DNA from: Streptomyces albireticuli
GTDB lineage: Bacteria; Actinomycetota; Actinomycetes; Streptomycetales; Streptomycetaceae
Direction: 5' to 3'
Assembly (NCBI RefSeq): GCF_002192455.1
Contig: NZ_CP021744.1
Location: forward strand, 2,820,001 to 2,884,000
Length of the DNA: 64,000 nucleotides
This document shows positions 8,537-17,284 of the stretch, piece after piece. Position 1 is the stretch's first letter, and the number at the start of each line of letters is the position of its first letter. Both the position numbers and the translations under genes were made by a program. The notes beneath the pieces were generated by a model. The model ran no database searches. It worked only from the letters and a program-made list of their open reading frames with translations, and was not told the origin of the DNA.

Positions 8537-8728
8537 TCAGGGCCGGTCCTGCTCCAGGTCCTTCACCGGCGCGGTGGGGGCGTGCGCCTTCACGGACTGG
8601 ATGCCCTTCTCGCAGGCCGCCTTGGTGTTGTAGGCCTCGCCGACGGCGATGATCTCGCCGTTCCCGGCCTTCAGCCGGAAGCGGTGCTTACCGGCCCTGT
8701 CCTCGTAGATCTCGAACTTGCCCGCCAT
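8537..8728 (-). CDS. DUF1508 (YegP-type) small protein
   Basis: A 63-residue protein containing one DUF1508 repeat: KFEIYEDRAGKHRFRLKAGN then GEIIAVGEAYNTKAACEKGI. The family forms a small beta-beta-alpha fold and is often induced by stress, but its biochemical role is unknown. The ATG at 8728 is preceded by GAGGTGAGG. It converges with mrp and is followed on the same strand only after the terminator-like region at 8456-8490. Confidence 0.88.
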   Translation of the reverse strand: MAGKFEIYEDRAGKHRFRLKAGNGEIIAVGEAYNTKAACEKGIQSVKAHAPTAPVKDLEQDRP

Positions 8729-8830
8729 GACGCCTCACCTCTGTCGAGTGCTCGCCCTGCTGCTCCCCCTGCCAGGAATTGAAGTCCCGGCGGGGGACGG
8801 ACGCAGCCCGGGCGGCCCTGAAGGGGTGAG

Positions 8831-9511
8831 TCAGACCGTGTAGCCGGCGATGTCCTTGATCACGGAGAAGCCCATGCCGTACGCGCTCATGCCGCGCCCG
8901 TACGCGCCCAGGTGGACGCCCTCGGCGGAGCCCGCGAGGACCCAGCCGTACTCGGACTCGCGGTAGCGGAACTCGGTCGGGGCGCCGTCCACCGGGAGCG
9001 ACAGCGTCGACCAGGCGGGCTCGTCCAGATGGTCGGCGAGCTCCCAGGCCAGGGCGGTCTGCTGGTCGAGCCAGTCCTGCCGCAGGGCGCGCTCCATCTG
9101 GGCGGGCCAGGTGCAGGAGAGCAGCCCCGAGCCGGCCAGCCAGGCCGCCGAGGAGACCGAGGTGGCCTCCAGCACGCCGGTGCCGTCGGCACTGCGCCGC
9201 ACCGGGCGGCTCGCGACGGTCACCACGACCGCGAAGCGCCGCTTCTCGGCCCCGAGGTCGACGCGCTCACCGCGCAGCGTCGGCTCCTCGCCGTGCCCGG
9301 TCGAGCCGTGCTCCACGGTCCCGTCGGCGGCGGCGCCGACCTGCATCAGCCAGCGCGGCCCGCTGTAGGCCTCGTCCAGGCCGTACCACGGGAACGAGGC
9401 CAGCAGATAGCCGTCGACCGACCGCCGGGACCCGGGCCCGCTCTGTGCCGTGTCCGGGGACACTTCGGCCGCGCCGGCCCCTTGCGCCCCAACCCGACTC
9501 GTCGTCTCCAT
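8831..9511 (-). CDS. Conserved Streptomyces hypothetical protein
   Basis: A 226-residue soluble protein of unknown function. I chose ATG 9511 (METTSRVG) because GGAGG lies 10 nt upstream; the frame is open further to 9607, but that extension is unlike the rest. The sequence has a disordered start (about residues 1-30) and then a mixed alpha/beta domain with several Trp residues (SFPWYGLDE, WPAQMERALRQDWLDQ). There is no signal peptide and no transmembrane segment. It lies directly downstream of tatB on the same strand with a 117-nt gap. Confidence 0.7.
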   Translation of the reverse strand: METTSRVGAQGAGAAEVSPDTAQSGPGSRRSVDGYLLASFPWYGLDEAYSGPRWLMQVGAAADGTVEHGSTGHGEEPTLRGERVDLGAEKRRFAVVVTVASRPVRRSADGTGVLEATSVSSAAWLAGSGLLSCTWPAQMERALRQDWLDQQTALAWELADHLDEPAWSTLSLPVDGAPTEFRYRESEYGWVLAGSAEGVHLGAYGRGMSAYGMGFSVIKDIAGYTV

Positions 9512-9628
9512 CTGCGCGGCGCCTCCTTGTTGCCCGATGCCCTGGGCGAGCCCGCCCCCCTCGGACGACTTCACCCCAAACAAAGGGAGGATAGCCACCC
9601 CCGTCAACAGCGCACGGGATGCGCGGGC

Positions 9629-10075
9629 TCAGGTGGCGTCGGAGTCAAACGGCGGGCGCTCGCCGGGTGCCGGGCTCTGGCGCTTTTTGAGCAGGTCAGG
9701 GCCGCTGCCGGTGGCCGGGGCGGTGGAACCGGCCGCGGGGGGCGCCTCCGCGCCACGCCCGTGCACCGCGTCGGCCACCTCGCTCATCTCCGACTTGAGG
9801 TCGAAGCCGTTGCGGATCTCCTTGAGGCCCAGCTCGTCCTTGTCCAGCACGTGCTTGCGCACGAAGGTCTTGGGGTTGAGGTCCTCGAACTCGAAGTCCT
9901 TGAACTCGGGGCCCAGCTCGGAGCGGATGTCCTCCTTGGCGCTCTCCGAGAACTGCCGGATCTTGCGCAACGTCCGCGACACGTCCTGGATCATCTTCGG
10001 CAGCTTGTCCGGGCCGAAGATGAGCACAGCGAGCACCACGAGCGCGACCAGCTCGAGGGGTCCTATGTCGAGCAC
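9629..10075 (-). CDS. tatB: Sec-independent translocase subunit TatB
   Basis: A 148-residue TatB, the Tat component that with TatC recognises twin-arginine signal peptides. The N-terminal helix (GPLELVALVVLAVLIFGPDKLP) has the family FGPDKLPK hinge, followed by an amphipathic helix (MIQDVSRTLRKIRQFSE) and a long cytoplasmic tail. The conserved PEFKDFEFEDLNP segment is typical of actinobacterial TatB. It starts at GTG 10075 with AAGGAG seven nt upstream. It follows the HtrA-type gene after 106 nt, the same order as sigE-rseA-htrA-tatB in mycobacteria. Confidence 0.93.
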   Translation of the reverse strand: MLDIGPLELVALVVLAVLIFGPDKLPKMIQDVSRTLRKIRQFSESAKEDIRSELGPEFKDFEFEDLNPKTFVRKHVLDKDELGLKEIRNGFDLKSEMSEVADAVHGRGAEAPPAAGSTAPATGSGPDLLKKRQSPAPGERPPFDSDAT

Positions 10076-10181
10076 GTTGCAGCTCCTTGATGCGTCAGTG
10101 GCCGACGGTCGAGGCCACCCCTCACGGTACCTGGCCCAACGGGCCCGAAGGGAGACACCTCGGCCAACATCAGGCCAAAGC

Positions 10182-12098
10182 TCACGGCGAACCCGCCGAT
10201 CCGAGGGTCAGCCGCACGGCCTCCTCCCGGCCGTCGCGCTCCACGGTGAGGGTGAGCCGGTCCCCCGGACGGTGGCTGCGGATCTTGACGATCAGCTCCT
10301 GGCCGCTGCGCACGGGGACCCCGTCGACCTTCTTGATCACATCGCGGGGGCGGATGCCCGCGGCGTCACCGGGGCCGCCCGGGGTCACGGCCGGGCCCTT
10401 GGCGCCCTTGGTGTTCACCCGGGCGCCGTCGCCCGTGTACTCCATGTCGAGGGTCACGCCGATCACCGGGTGGGTGGCCTTGCCGGTGTTGATGAGCTCC
10501 TCGGCGACCCGCTTGGCCTGGTTGATCGGTATCGCGAAGCCGAGGCCGATGCTGCCGCCCTGGCCGCCGCCGAGGTCGGAGCCGTCGCCCGCGGAGCGGA
10601 TGGCGCTGTTGATGCCGATGACGCGGGCCTCGGAGTCCATCAGCGGCCCGCCGGAGTTGCCCGGGTTTATCGGGGCGTCCGTCTGAAGGGCGTCGACATA
10701 GCTGACGTCGCTGCCGTCCTGCTTGTGGCCGCCCGCAGTGATGGGGCGCTCCTTGGCGCTGATGATGCCGGTGGTGACGGTGCCCGCGAGGTCGAAGGGG
10801 GCTCCGATGGCGATCACGGAGTCGCCGACGCGGACGGAGTCGGAGTTGCCGAGGGCCAGCGGGGTCAGGCCGGACACCCCGGACACCTTGATCACGGCGA
10901 GGTCGTAGCTGCTGTCGCGGCCGACGACGGTGGCCTTGGCGGTCTGGCCGCCGTTGAAGGTCACCGATATCTCGCCGCCGGACCCCGCGGGTTCCACGAC
11001 GTGGTTGTTGGTGAGGATCCGGCCTTCCTTGTCCAGGACGAAGCCGGTGCCGGTGCCCTGGTCGTCGCCGCCGCGCACATGGATGGTGACGACGCCCGGC
11101 AGCGCGCGGGCGGCGATCCCGGCGATGCTGCCGGGGGCGCGGGCGGTCCGGTCGGCCGCCGCCTGCGGCAGCTCCACACGGTGGTGGCCGAGGCGCCCGT
11201 CACGCTCCAGGTACGCCCCGATGCCGCCGCCGACGCCACCGGCGACCAGCGCGACGACCACGGCCCCGGCGACGAGCCGGCCCCGCCCGGTCCGGCCCGG
11301 CGCGGCCACACCCCCGGCCGGGGGCCGCTGCCCGGCGGCCCAGGGGTCGTACTGCCACGGCCCGCGCGGCGGCCCGGCGGGGGCCGCGGCGGCGGGGAAG
11401 GGGGTCCCTGCGGGCGGGGTCGTGCCGGAGGGCGGCAGCGGGGTGCCACCGGGCGGGGTGACGCCGGAGGCGGGGTGCGGGGTGCCGTAAGGCGGCGTCA
11501 TGCCGGACGCGGGCACGCCGGTGCCACCGGGCGGGGTGGCGCCCTGGGCCGGAGCCTGCGTCCCTTGGGCCGGAGCCGGATGCGGCGTCCCGTAAGCCGG
11601 TGTCATACCGGACGCGGGGACGCCCGTGCCGCCCGGCGGGGTCGCGCCCGGGGCCGAGGACGGCATCCCGTGGGCCGGGGTCGCGCCGGAGGCCGGGTGC
11701 GGCGTGCCGTAAGGCGGCGTCATACCGGACACGGGGACCCCCGTACCGTACGCGGGGGACGCGCTCCCGTCCGGTGCGGCCGGTCCGAACGGTGCGGCCG
11801 TGTCCGGCGGGGGGAACTGGGCGCCCGCCGGGACGTGGGTGCCGTGGGCCGGGGTCACCGGGCGCTGGACCGGCGGGGCCGGGGCCCAGGGGCCCGGGCG
11901 GCCGTACGGCGGCGTGCCGTACGGGTCGGGGGCGTGCAGCGGCGCCGTGGCGGATCCGGGGGCGTGCGGCCGGCCTCCGTCGTCGGGGGCGGGGCCGCCC
12001 GTCGTCGTGTCCGCCGCCTCCGCCGCTTCCCGCGAAGGGGCGGGCCGGCTCCACCAGTGCGGCCTGGGCCCGTGGGCCCCCGCCTTCCCCTCGTCCAT
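10182..12098 (-). CDS. Membrane-anchored HtrA-type serine protease with PDZ domain
   Basis: A 638-residue S1C protease acting outside the membrane on misfolded envelope proteins. Layout: about 260 cytoplasmic residues rich in Pro/Gly/Thr with imperfect repeats (ATPPGGTGVPASGMTP), one transmembrane helix at about 270-295, the trypsin-like domain, then a C-terminal PDZ domain (about 530-630). The catalytic triad is His366 (TNNHVVEP), Asp399 (YDLAVIKV) and Ser482 (NPGNSGGPL). I chose ATG 12098, preceded by GGGGAG, over the longer frame to 12134. It follows the anti-sigma gene by 90 nt; that gap contains a small hairpin at 12156-12174. Confidence 0.93.
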   Translation of the reverse strand: MDEGKAGAHGPRPHWWSRPAPSREAAEAADTTTGGPAPDDGGRPHAPGSATAPLHAPDPYGTPPYGRPGPWAPAPPVQRPVTPAHGTHVPAGAQFPPPDTAAPFGPAAPDGSASPAYGTGVPVSGMTPPYGTPHPASGATPAHGMPSSAPGATPPGGTGVPASGMTPAYGTPHPAPAQGTQAPAQGATPPGGTGVPASGMTPPYGTPHPASGVTPPGGTPLPPSGTTPPAGTPFPAAAAPAGPPRGPWQYDPWAAGQRPPAGGVAAPGRTGRGRLVAGAVVVALVAGGVGGGIGAYLERDGRLGHHRVELPQAAADRTARAPGSIAGIAARALPGVVTIHVRGGDDQGTGTGFVLDKEGRILTNNHVVEPAGSGGEISVTFNGGQTAKATVVGRDSSYDLAVIKVSGVSGLTPLALGNSDSVRVGDSVIAIGAPFDLAGTVTTGIISAKERPITAGGHKQDGSDVSYVDALQTDAPINPGNSGGPLMDSEARVIGINSAIRSAGDGSDLGGGQGGSIGLGFAIPINQAKRVAEELINTGKATHPVIGVTLDMEYTGDGARVNTKGAKGPAVTPGGPGDAAGIRPRDVIKKVDGVPVRSGQELIVKIRSHRPGDRLTLTVERDGREEAVRLTLGSAGSP

Positions 12099-12188
12099 CT
12101 TCTCCCCACCGTTCGCCCGGAGGGCGCACGGCATCGCCCGAGGGATCCGCGGCCCACCTGGAATTCAACCAGGTCCCCGCGGGCGGTG

Positions 12189-12983
12189 TCAGCGCGCGCT
12201 GTCGCCCGTGGGCCCGCCGGAGCCGGGGAGGGCCGCGCGGGCCAGTGGCGGCAGCGGTGCGGCGGTGGAGGGGCGTAGCAGCGGGGCGCCGGGGGGCGTG
12301 GGGGCACCGGGCGCGGCCGGCGCGGGCCGGGTCGCGGCGGTGAAGCCCAGCGGCAGGAGCCGGCCGTCGTCGCGGACGCCGCCGGTGGTGCGGGCGAGCG
12401 GGGTGGCGGTGGCACGGGGGTCCTCGGCGCGCGCGCCGGGGGCCTCGGCGACGGAGGCCAGCGGCTGCGCGCCGCCGAGCGCGAACGCGGCGAGCGAGAC
12501 CGCGCCGGCCGCCGCGAAGGCGAAGCGGCGGCTCCGGGAGCCGCGCGAGGCGTCCGGGACCGCGTGGACACGGAAGCCGCGGTCGCGGTGGGAGCGGTCA
12601 CGGTGGGGCGCGACGGCGGCCGGGATCAAGGAGAAGGACTCGCCGAAGGCGTTCCCTCCCGGCCTTCCGGGACCCCTTGAGGCGTCCCACCGCCCGTCCG
12701 CGTCCACCGCGCCGGTGCGGCCCTCGGGGTCGCCCTCCAGGCCGGTGCCGGGCAGGCTCTGGAGCCGGGCGAGGAACCCCTCGGAGAGCGGTGGGGGCGC
12801 CGCCTCGGCGAACACGCTTTTGAGCCGGCGCTGAGCGTCGGCTTCCGCTTTGCACTTACAACAGGTCGCCAGGTGCGCCAGCACCCGCTCCCGAGTGTCG
12901 TGTCCCAACTCCCCGTCGACCAGGGCCGCGAGGCGGTCGCCGAGATGCAGCTCGGCGGGGGACTGACCGCCTGAACCGGTCAC
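12189..12983 (-). CDS. RseA-like zinc anti-sigma factor
   Basis: A 264-residue anti-sigma factor for the SigE encoded immediately upstream. The N-terminal zinc-binding anti-sigma motif H-x3-C-x2-C is visible as His37, Cys41 and Cys44 (HLATCCKC), preceded by [14 protein letters not shown] single hydrophobic helix ([16 protein letters not shown]) follows at about residues 155-175, then a Pro/Ala-rich tail. The gene starts at GTG 12983, sharing GTGA with the sigma stop codon (4-bp overlap), so stoichiometric coupled translation is expected. The frame runs further upstream only as a shadow of the sigma gene. It corresponds in position to mycobacterial rseA. Confidence 0.9.
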   Translation of the reverse strand: MTGSGGQSPAELHLGDRLAALVDGELGHDTRERVLAHLATCCKCKAEADAQRRLKSVFAEAAPPPLSEGFLARLQSLPGTGLEGDPEGRTGAVDADGRWDASRGPGRPGGNAFGESFSLIPAAVAPHRDRSHRDRGFRVHAVPDASRGSRSRRFAFAAAGAVSLAAFALGGAQPLASVAEAPGARAEDPRATATPLARTTGGVRDDGRLLPLGFTAATRPAPAAPGAPTPPGAPLLRPSTAAPLPPLARAALPGSGGPTGDSAR

Positions 12984-13756
12984 GCGATCCCTACCTCCCC
13001 ACCCAGCGGGACACCGGAACCCACCCCGGCCACCGCACGCTGCTCGGCCCGGGCGGCGGGCGAGCGGTGCTGGAGCGCCTTGCGCAGGTGGGAGCGGCCC
13101 CGGTGGATCCGGCTGCGCACGGTGCCCAGCTTCACGCCGAGCGTCGCGGCGATCTCCTCGTAGGAGAGGCCCTCGATGTCGCACAGGACCACGGCGGCGC
13201 GGAACTCCGGGGCGAGCGTGTCCAGCGCCTGCTGGACGTCCGCGTCGAAGTGGGTGTCGTTGAAGTGCTGCTGGGGAGAGGGCTCACGGCTGGGGAGCCG
13301 CTCGGCGGCGTCCTCGCCCAGGGCGTCGAAGCGGATGCGCTGGCGGCGCCGGACCATGTCCAGGAAGAGATTGGTGGTGATGCGGTGCAGCCACCCCTCG
13401 AAGGTCCCCGGGGTGTACGTGGACAGCGAGCGGAAGACGCGCACGAACACCTCCTGCGTGAGGTCCTCGGCGTCGTGCTGATTGCCGGTGAGGCGGTAAG
13501 CCAGTCGGTAGACCCGTGCACTGTGCGTGCTGACGATCTCCTCCCAGGTGGGAGGGGTCCACGCCTGCGAATCCGCATGGGTGGCGAAAGTCGCGGTCTG
13601 TGCGGAGTCGGCGGTGCGGGAACGGTCAGCGGTCTTGGTCACGGATTTCGGCTCGCCGGGGGACCTGCGAAAGCGCCTGTGCACTCTCCGACGGTCTCCG
13701 GCCGCAGCCGCACCTCCCCTGTCGGCTCTGGTGGTGTCCAGTAGAGCCCCTACCAT
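12980..13756 (-). CDS. sigE: ECF RNA polymerase sigma factor SigE
   Basis: A group-4 sigma factor of about 258 residues. Region 2 includes [21 protein letters not shown] and region 4 includes the helix-turn-helix [22 protein letters not shown]. An N-terminal extension of about 70 polar residues precedes region 2. The start is uncertain: ATG at 13756, 13762 or 13801 are all in frame and none has an ideal ribosome binding site. I use 13756 because relatives begin [14 protein letters not shown]. It is co-transcribed with its zinc anti-sigma factor and the HtrA protease. The ECF-type promoter at 13905-13933 implies autoregulation. Not the same gene as the CseABC-regulated SigE of S. coelicolor. 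Confidence 0.92.
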   Translation of the reverse strand: MVGALLDTTRADRGGAAAAGDRRRVHRRFRRSPGEPKSVTKTADRSRTADSAQTATFATHADSQAWTPPTWEEIVSTHSARVYRLAYRLTGNQHDAEDLTQEVFVRVFRSLSTYTPGTFEGWLHRITTNLFLDMVRRRQRIRFDALGEDAAERLPSREPSPQQHFNDTHFDADVQQALDTLAPEFRAAVVLCDIEGLSYEEIAATLGVKLGTVRSRIHRGRSHLRKALQHRSPAARAEQRAVAGVGSGVPLGGEVGIA

Positions 13757-13904
13757 ATCCATCCCGCCCGTTAGCTCCGGATAAGGAATTTTGACCTGCA
13801 TTTGGTCTTGGCCACCCTTCGATGACCTCCCCGGCCGCCCCGGCCCTCCCTCCGATCCCCCGGCGTCGCGCACGGCCGCTCCGCCGTCGCCCTTCGTCAC
13901 TCCT

Positions 13905-13933
13905 CCAACGCGCGGTCCCATCTGCGGGTTCCC
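13905..13933 (-). promoter_or_regulatory. ECF-type promoter upstream of sigE (GGGAACC-N16-CGTTGG)
   Basis: On the minus strand the -35 GGGAACC (13927-13933) is separated by 16 nt from CGTTGG (13905-13910). This is the ECF/SigE consensus of the GGAAC...CGTT type. The predicted transcript begins near 13898, about 100-140 nt upstream of the sigE start, and would cover sigE, the anti-sigma gene and htrA. The -35 box abuts the GTG at 13934 of the divergent methyltransferase. Confidence 0.7.
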
Positions 13934-14620
13934 GTGATCAGCGGATACAGTCACGGTTGCGGACCACGGGGACAGGAGAGGGCCATTACCGGCAACCGGC
14001 AGACGAGCTGGGCGTTCGCCGACGCGTTCGTCGCCGAGGACGAGGCGCTGCGGTGGGCCCGGGACCGGGCCCACGAGGCGGGGCTGCGCTCGGTGGCGTC
14101 CGGCACCGGCGCTGCGCTGCGCCTGCTCGCCGCGGCGGTGGGCGCGAAGGCGGTCGCCGAGATCGGCACCGGCACCGGCGTCTCCGGCATCCACCTCCTG
14201 CACGGCATGCGCCCCGACGGCGTGCTGACCACGGTGGACAGCGACCCGGAGTGCCAGCAGTTCGCCCGGCAGGCGTTCCGCGCCGCGGGCTTCGCGGGTA
14301 ACCGGGCGCGCTTCATCCCCGGCCGCGCCCTGGAGGTGCTGCCGCGCCTCGCCGACGGCGGATACGACCTGGTGTTCTGCGACGGCGACCGGCTGGAGTC
14401 CCTGGACTATCTAGCCGAATCGTTGCGCCTGCTGCGGCCGGGCGGACTCGTCTGCTTCGAGGGCGTCTTCGCGGACGGCCGGACGGTGGACTCCGCCGTG
14501 CAGCCCGCCGAGGTGCAGCGGGTGCGCGAGCTGCTGCGCGCGGTCCGGGAGTCCACGGTGCTGGTGCCCTCGCTGCTGCCGGTCGGCGACGGGCTGCTGT
14601 GCGCGGCCCGGCGCGGCTGA
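13934..14620 (+). CDS. O-methyltransferase family 3
   Basis: A SAM-dependent O-methyltransferase of up to 228 residues. The glycine-rich SAM motif [14 protein letters not shown] is near residue 77 and the acidic VFCDGD near 148. The annotated GTG at 13934 has no ribosome binding site, whereas an excellent GGAGAGG sits just ahead of codon 18, which is ATT (13985). Relatives begin at this point ([11 protein letters not shown]), so initiation at a non-canonical ATT is possible. Substrate unknown. The divergent pairing with sigE is the same as Rv1220c/sigE in M. tuberculosis. Confidence 0.88.
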   Translation: MISGYSHGCGPRGQERAITGNRQTSWAFADAFVAEDEALRWARDRAHEAGLRSVASGTGAALRLLAAAVGAKAVAEIGTGTGVSGIHLLHGMRPDGVLTTVDSDPECQQFARQAFRAAGFAGNRARFIPGRALEVLPRLADGGYDLVFCDGDRLESLDYLAESLRLLRPGGLVCFEGVFADGRTVDSAVQPAEVQRVRELLRAVRESTVLVPSLLPVGDGLLCAARRG

Positions 14621-14675
14621 CCCGCGGCCGCGGGAGCGCCCGGAACCGGGAGCGGAACCGGCGCCGGACACGACT

Positions 14676-14712
14676 CTGCCCCGGAGCCGGCGGCGGCCGG
14701 CTGCCGGGGCAG
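14676..14712. terminator. Bidirectional stem-loop terminator
   Basis: The outer arms CTGCCCCGG (14676-14684) and CCGGGGCAG (14704-14712) enclose an inner AGCCGG/CCGGCT stem. It lies between the convergent methyltransferase (ends 14620) and DUF3117 (ends 14736) genes. Confidence 0.6.
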
Positions 14713-14735
14713 CGAAAGAATTGCGGGCCGGTGCG

Positions 14736-14903
14736 TCAGCCGACAACCTTCTTCAGGGCGTCTCCGAGGGCCTCGGCCTCATCGGGTGTCAGCTCGACGA
14801 CGAGACGACCGCCGCCCTCGAGCGGAACCCGCATGACGATGCCCCGCCCCTCCTTGGTCACCTCGAGCGGGCCATCGCCCGTCCGCGGCTTCATGGCCGC
14901 CAT
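14736..14903 (-). CDS. DUF3117 small conserved protein
   Basis: A 55-residue protein conserved across Actinobacteria (Rv1211 in M. tuberculosis). The sequence MAAMKPRTGDGPLEV, then GRGIVMRVPLEGGGRLVVEL and TPDEAEALGDALK, predicts a short beta hairpin followed by a helix. Function unknown. The ATG at 14903 is preceded by GAAGGGGAAC. The frame is open further upstream, but the conserved family begins here. It forms part of the conserved block tag, DUF3117, methyltransferase, sigE. Confidence 0.88.
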   Translation of the reverse strand: MAAMKPRTGDGPLEVTKEGRGIVMRVPLEGGGRLVVELTPDEAEALGDALKKVVG

Positions 14904-15299
14904 GCTCGTTCCCCTTCCTGAAACCAGCTCATCGTCAGCCGACGGTTCCCTGGCAGGGCTCCGCGTCACCGGCATCGAACACATTGCTTCCAGGCCATTA
15001 TCCCGCATCGCGTGACCCGATGACCAACATCGGTCCGCATCCCTTCGGCAAGGCGATCACACAAAACCACCCAATTCGGCGATCGGGCTGCGATACTGCG
15101 CCACCCCCGCACCAGCGCGGGGGCGGAATTCTTTGACGCAGGTCACATATCGGCGACGGATGATCTCCGGCATGCTGAGCGACGGCAGCCGCCGGTCCAG
15201 CGCCGGCGCACCACCGGGCCCCGACGGGCGCGCGGTCGCAGGCGACGGCACGCGGCGGGCGGGGCCGGTGACGGTACCGAGAGGGAGGGAACAGCACCC
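14904..15299. promoter_or_regulatory. 396-nt divergent intergenic region
   Basis: I see no gene here. It should hold the promoters of DUF3117 (minus; a GATAAT hexamer at 14997-15002) and of the enoyl-CoA hydratase (plus; TTGACG at 15133-15138, with only a weak -10). No convincing operator or riboswitch is visible. Confidence 0.35.
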
Positions 15300-16082
15300 A
15301 TGGCCGACGCCGTGCTGTACGACATCACCGACGGGCTCGCGACGATCACGCTCAACCGCCCCGACGCGATGAACGCGCTGAACATCGAGGCGAAGGTCGC
15401 CCTCCGCGACGCCCTCCGGGAGGCGGGCGCCGACCCGGCCGTCCGCGCCGTCCTGCTGACCGCGACCGGCCGCGCCTTCTGCGTCGGGCAGGACCTCAAG
15501 GAGCACGTGGGGCTGCTGGCGGCCGGCGATGTGATGAGCACCGTGGAGGAGCACTACAACCCGATCGTCACGGCGATCACCGAGATGCCGAAGCCGGTCG
15601 TCGCCGGGGTCAACGGCGTCGCGGCGGGCGCCGGCGCGGGCTTCGCCTTCGCGGCGGACTACCGCGTGGTCGCCGAGGACGCGGCCTTCAACACCTCGTT
15701 CGCCGGGGTGGCGCTCACCGCCGACTCGGGCGTCTCCTGGACCCTCCCCCGGCTCATCGGCCGCAGCCGCGCCTCGGACCTGCTGCTGTTCCCGCGCAAC
15801 GTGAGCGCGCGGGAGGCGTTCGAGCTGGGCATCGCCAACAAGCTCGTCCCGGCGGAGGAACTGGCCGCCGAGGCCGCGGCCGTGGCCCGCAAGCTGGCCG
15901 AGGGCCCCACGGCCGCCTACGCGGCGATCAAGGAGTCGCTGTCCTACGCGGCGGACCACTCGCTCCCCGAGGCCCTGGCCAAGGAGAACGAACTCCAGTC
16001 GCGGGCCGGCGCCTCGGAGGACCACCGCATCGCGGTGGACGCCTTCCTGAAGAAGGAGCGGCCGCGGTACGTGGGCCGCTGA
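15300..16082 (+). CDS. Enoyl-CoA hydratase/isomerase family protein
   Basis: A 260-residue crotonase-fold protein close to PaaG/PaaF-type enoyl-CoA hydratases. Visible features are the N-terminal TLNRPDAMNAL, the oxyanion-hole segment GRAFCVGQDLKE, and the second glycine-rich segment VNGVAAGAGAGFAFAADYR. The CoA-ester substrate (fatty acid or phenylacetate degradation) cannot be told from the sequence. The ATG at 15300 has GAGGGAGGG about 8 nt upstream. It stands alone, convergent with tag, with a 45-nt gap. Confidence 0.9.
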   Translation: MADAVLYDITDGLATITLNRPDAMNALNIEAKVALRDALREAGADPAVRAVLLTATGRAFCVGQDLKEHVGLLAAGDVMSTVEEHYNPIVTAITEMPKPVVAGVNGVAAGAGAGFAFAADYRVVAEDAAFNTSFAGVALTADSGVSWTLPRLIGRSRASDLLLFPRNVSAREAFELGIANKLVPAEELAAEAAAVARKLAEGPTAAYAAIKESLSYAADHSLPEALAKENELQSRAGASEDHRIAVDAFLKKERPRYVGR

Positions 16083-16127
16083 CCGGCCCCGTGAGCGGGC
16101 GCGGCCGGCCACGGCCGCGCCCGGCCG

Positions 16128-16712
16128 CTACCGCGCGTGGCAGTCCGCCAGGTGGTCGTTCACCAGGCCGCAGGCCTGCATCAGCGCGTAGGCCGTGGTG
16201 GGACCGACGAAGCGGAAGCCGCGCTTCTTGAGGTCCTTGGCCAACGCTATGGACTCCGGGGTCGTCGCCGGGACGTCCGCCGCCGTGCGCGGGGCGCGGC
16301 GCCCGGCCGGGTCCGGGGCGTAGGACCAGATGAGGGCGTCCAGCTCGCCGGGGGCCCACTCCGCGGCCACCCGGGCGTTGCCGATCGCGGCGGTGATCTT
16401 CGCGCGGTTGCGGATGATGCCCGAGTCGGCCAGCAGCCGCTCGGCGTCCGCCTCCGTGAAGGCCGCCACCTTGGCCACGGAGAAGCCCGCGAACGCGGCG
16501 CGGAACCCCTCGCGGCGGCGCAGGATCGTCAGCCACGACAGGCCCGACTGGAACGCCTCCAGGCACATCCGCTCGTACAGCGCGTCGTCGCCGTGCACCG
16601 GGCGGCCCCACTCCGTGTCGTGGTAGACGCGGTAGTCCTCCCGGGACTCCGCCTCCAGGCCCCAGGGGCAGCGCGCCAGTCCGTCCGGCCCGGGTACCGC
16701 TCCGCCGCTCAC
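16128..16712 (-). CDS. tag: DNA-3-methyladenine glycosylase I
   Basis: A 194-residue base-excision enzyme that removes 3-methyladenine from alkylated DNA. The HhH-superfamily Tag fold is evident: RCPWG with the first zinc cysteine, YHDTEWGRP, LEAFQSGLSWLTIL, and the C-terminal NDHLADC that supplies the last zinc ligands. It begins at GTG 16712 with AAGGGAG seven nt upstream and overlaps the stop of the upstream DivIVA-like gene as GTGA, so the pair is translationally coupled. The same order (Rv1209-tagA-Rv1211) occurs in M. tuberculosis. Confidence 0.93.
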   Translation of the reverse strand: MSGGAVPGPDGLARCPWGLEAESREDYRVYHDTEWGRPVHGDDALYERMCLEAFQSGLSWLTILRRREGFRAAFAGFSVAKVAAFTEADAERLLADSGIIRNRAKITAAIGNARVAAEWAPGELDALIWSYAPDPAGRRAPRTAADVPATTPESIALAKDLKKRGFRFVGPTTAYALMQACGLVNDHLADCHAR

Positions 16713-17146
16713 GCGTCCGCTCCCTTGTCCCGCTCGCCCTGCTCCCCGTCGGCCGGGCGCTCGCCCGCCGTCCACTCCCCGACCGCCCGGCCACCGGTCG
16801 CCCGCTCACCGGGTGCGCGCTTGAGCAGCTCCGGGCCGCTCAGGGCCGCGGCCTGCGCGCCGGCGAGCGCCGCCTCCAGCTCGGCGATCCGGGCGTCGCG
16901 CTCGGCGAGCTCGGCGCCCAGCCGGTCCAGGGCGTCGTCGGTCTCGGCCATGCGGTAGCCCCGCAGCGCGACGGGCAGCCGCAGCGCGTCGACGTCGGCG
17001 CGGCCCATGGGCCGGTCGGCGGGCAGCGGCCAGACGATCCGGTCCGGCGCGGCCTCGGTCAGCGGGGCCCCGCCCCCGCCGCCCGCGACGAAGAGCGTGA
17101 CCGCGGCGACCACCACGACCAGCGCGATGAGCAAGAACCAGAACAC
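16709..17146 (-). CDS. DivIVA-like single-pass membrane protein (Rv1209 type)
   Basis: A 145-residue protein with an N-terminal transmembrane helix (VFWFLLIALVVVVAAVTLFVAGG, so N-out or a signal anchor), then a segment IVWPLPADRPMGRADVDALRLPVALRGYR that resembles the DivIVA N-terminal domain. A coiled coil follows (DALDRLGAELAERDARIAEL) and then a polar tail. I chose GTG 17146 because GGGAG lies 6 nt upstream. Such proteins may recognise curved membrane near septa or tips; that role is inferred. It is coupled to tag by a 4-bp overlap and lies divergent from folP. Confidence 0.78.
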   Translation of the reverse strand: MFWFLLIALVVVVAAVTLFVAGGGGGAPLTEAAPDRIVWPLPADRPMGRADVDALRLPVALRGYRMAETDDALDRLGAELAERDARIAELEAALAGAQAAALSGPELLKRAPGERATGGRAVGEWTAGERPADGEQGERDKGADA

Positions 17147-17284
17147 GACCAACTCCCAGGTGCGTCCGCCGCCCGCTGCGCCGGACTTCCGTCGGTGAGC
17201 GGACTGCCAATCCGTCCTCCCCGATCGTGCCATGCCGCACTGACGGTTAAGGTCGCTGGCGGACCACGGAGAAGGAGTACGGAA

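Noticed and set aside
11400..11800. CRISPR-like array in the HtrA gene
   Set aside because: The repeats are in-frame, imperfect, coding for Pro/Gly-rich sequence, and lack uniform spacers.
9450..12278. A 942-codon frame on the plus strand opposite tatB and the HtrA gene
   Set aside because: Antisense shadow of high-GC coding sequence; the real proteins on the other strand carry full catalytic motifs.
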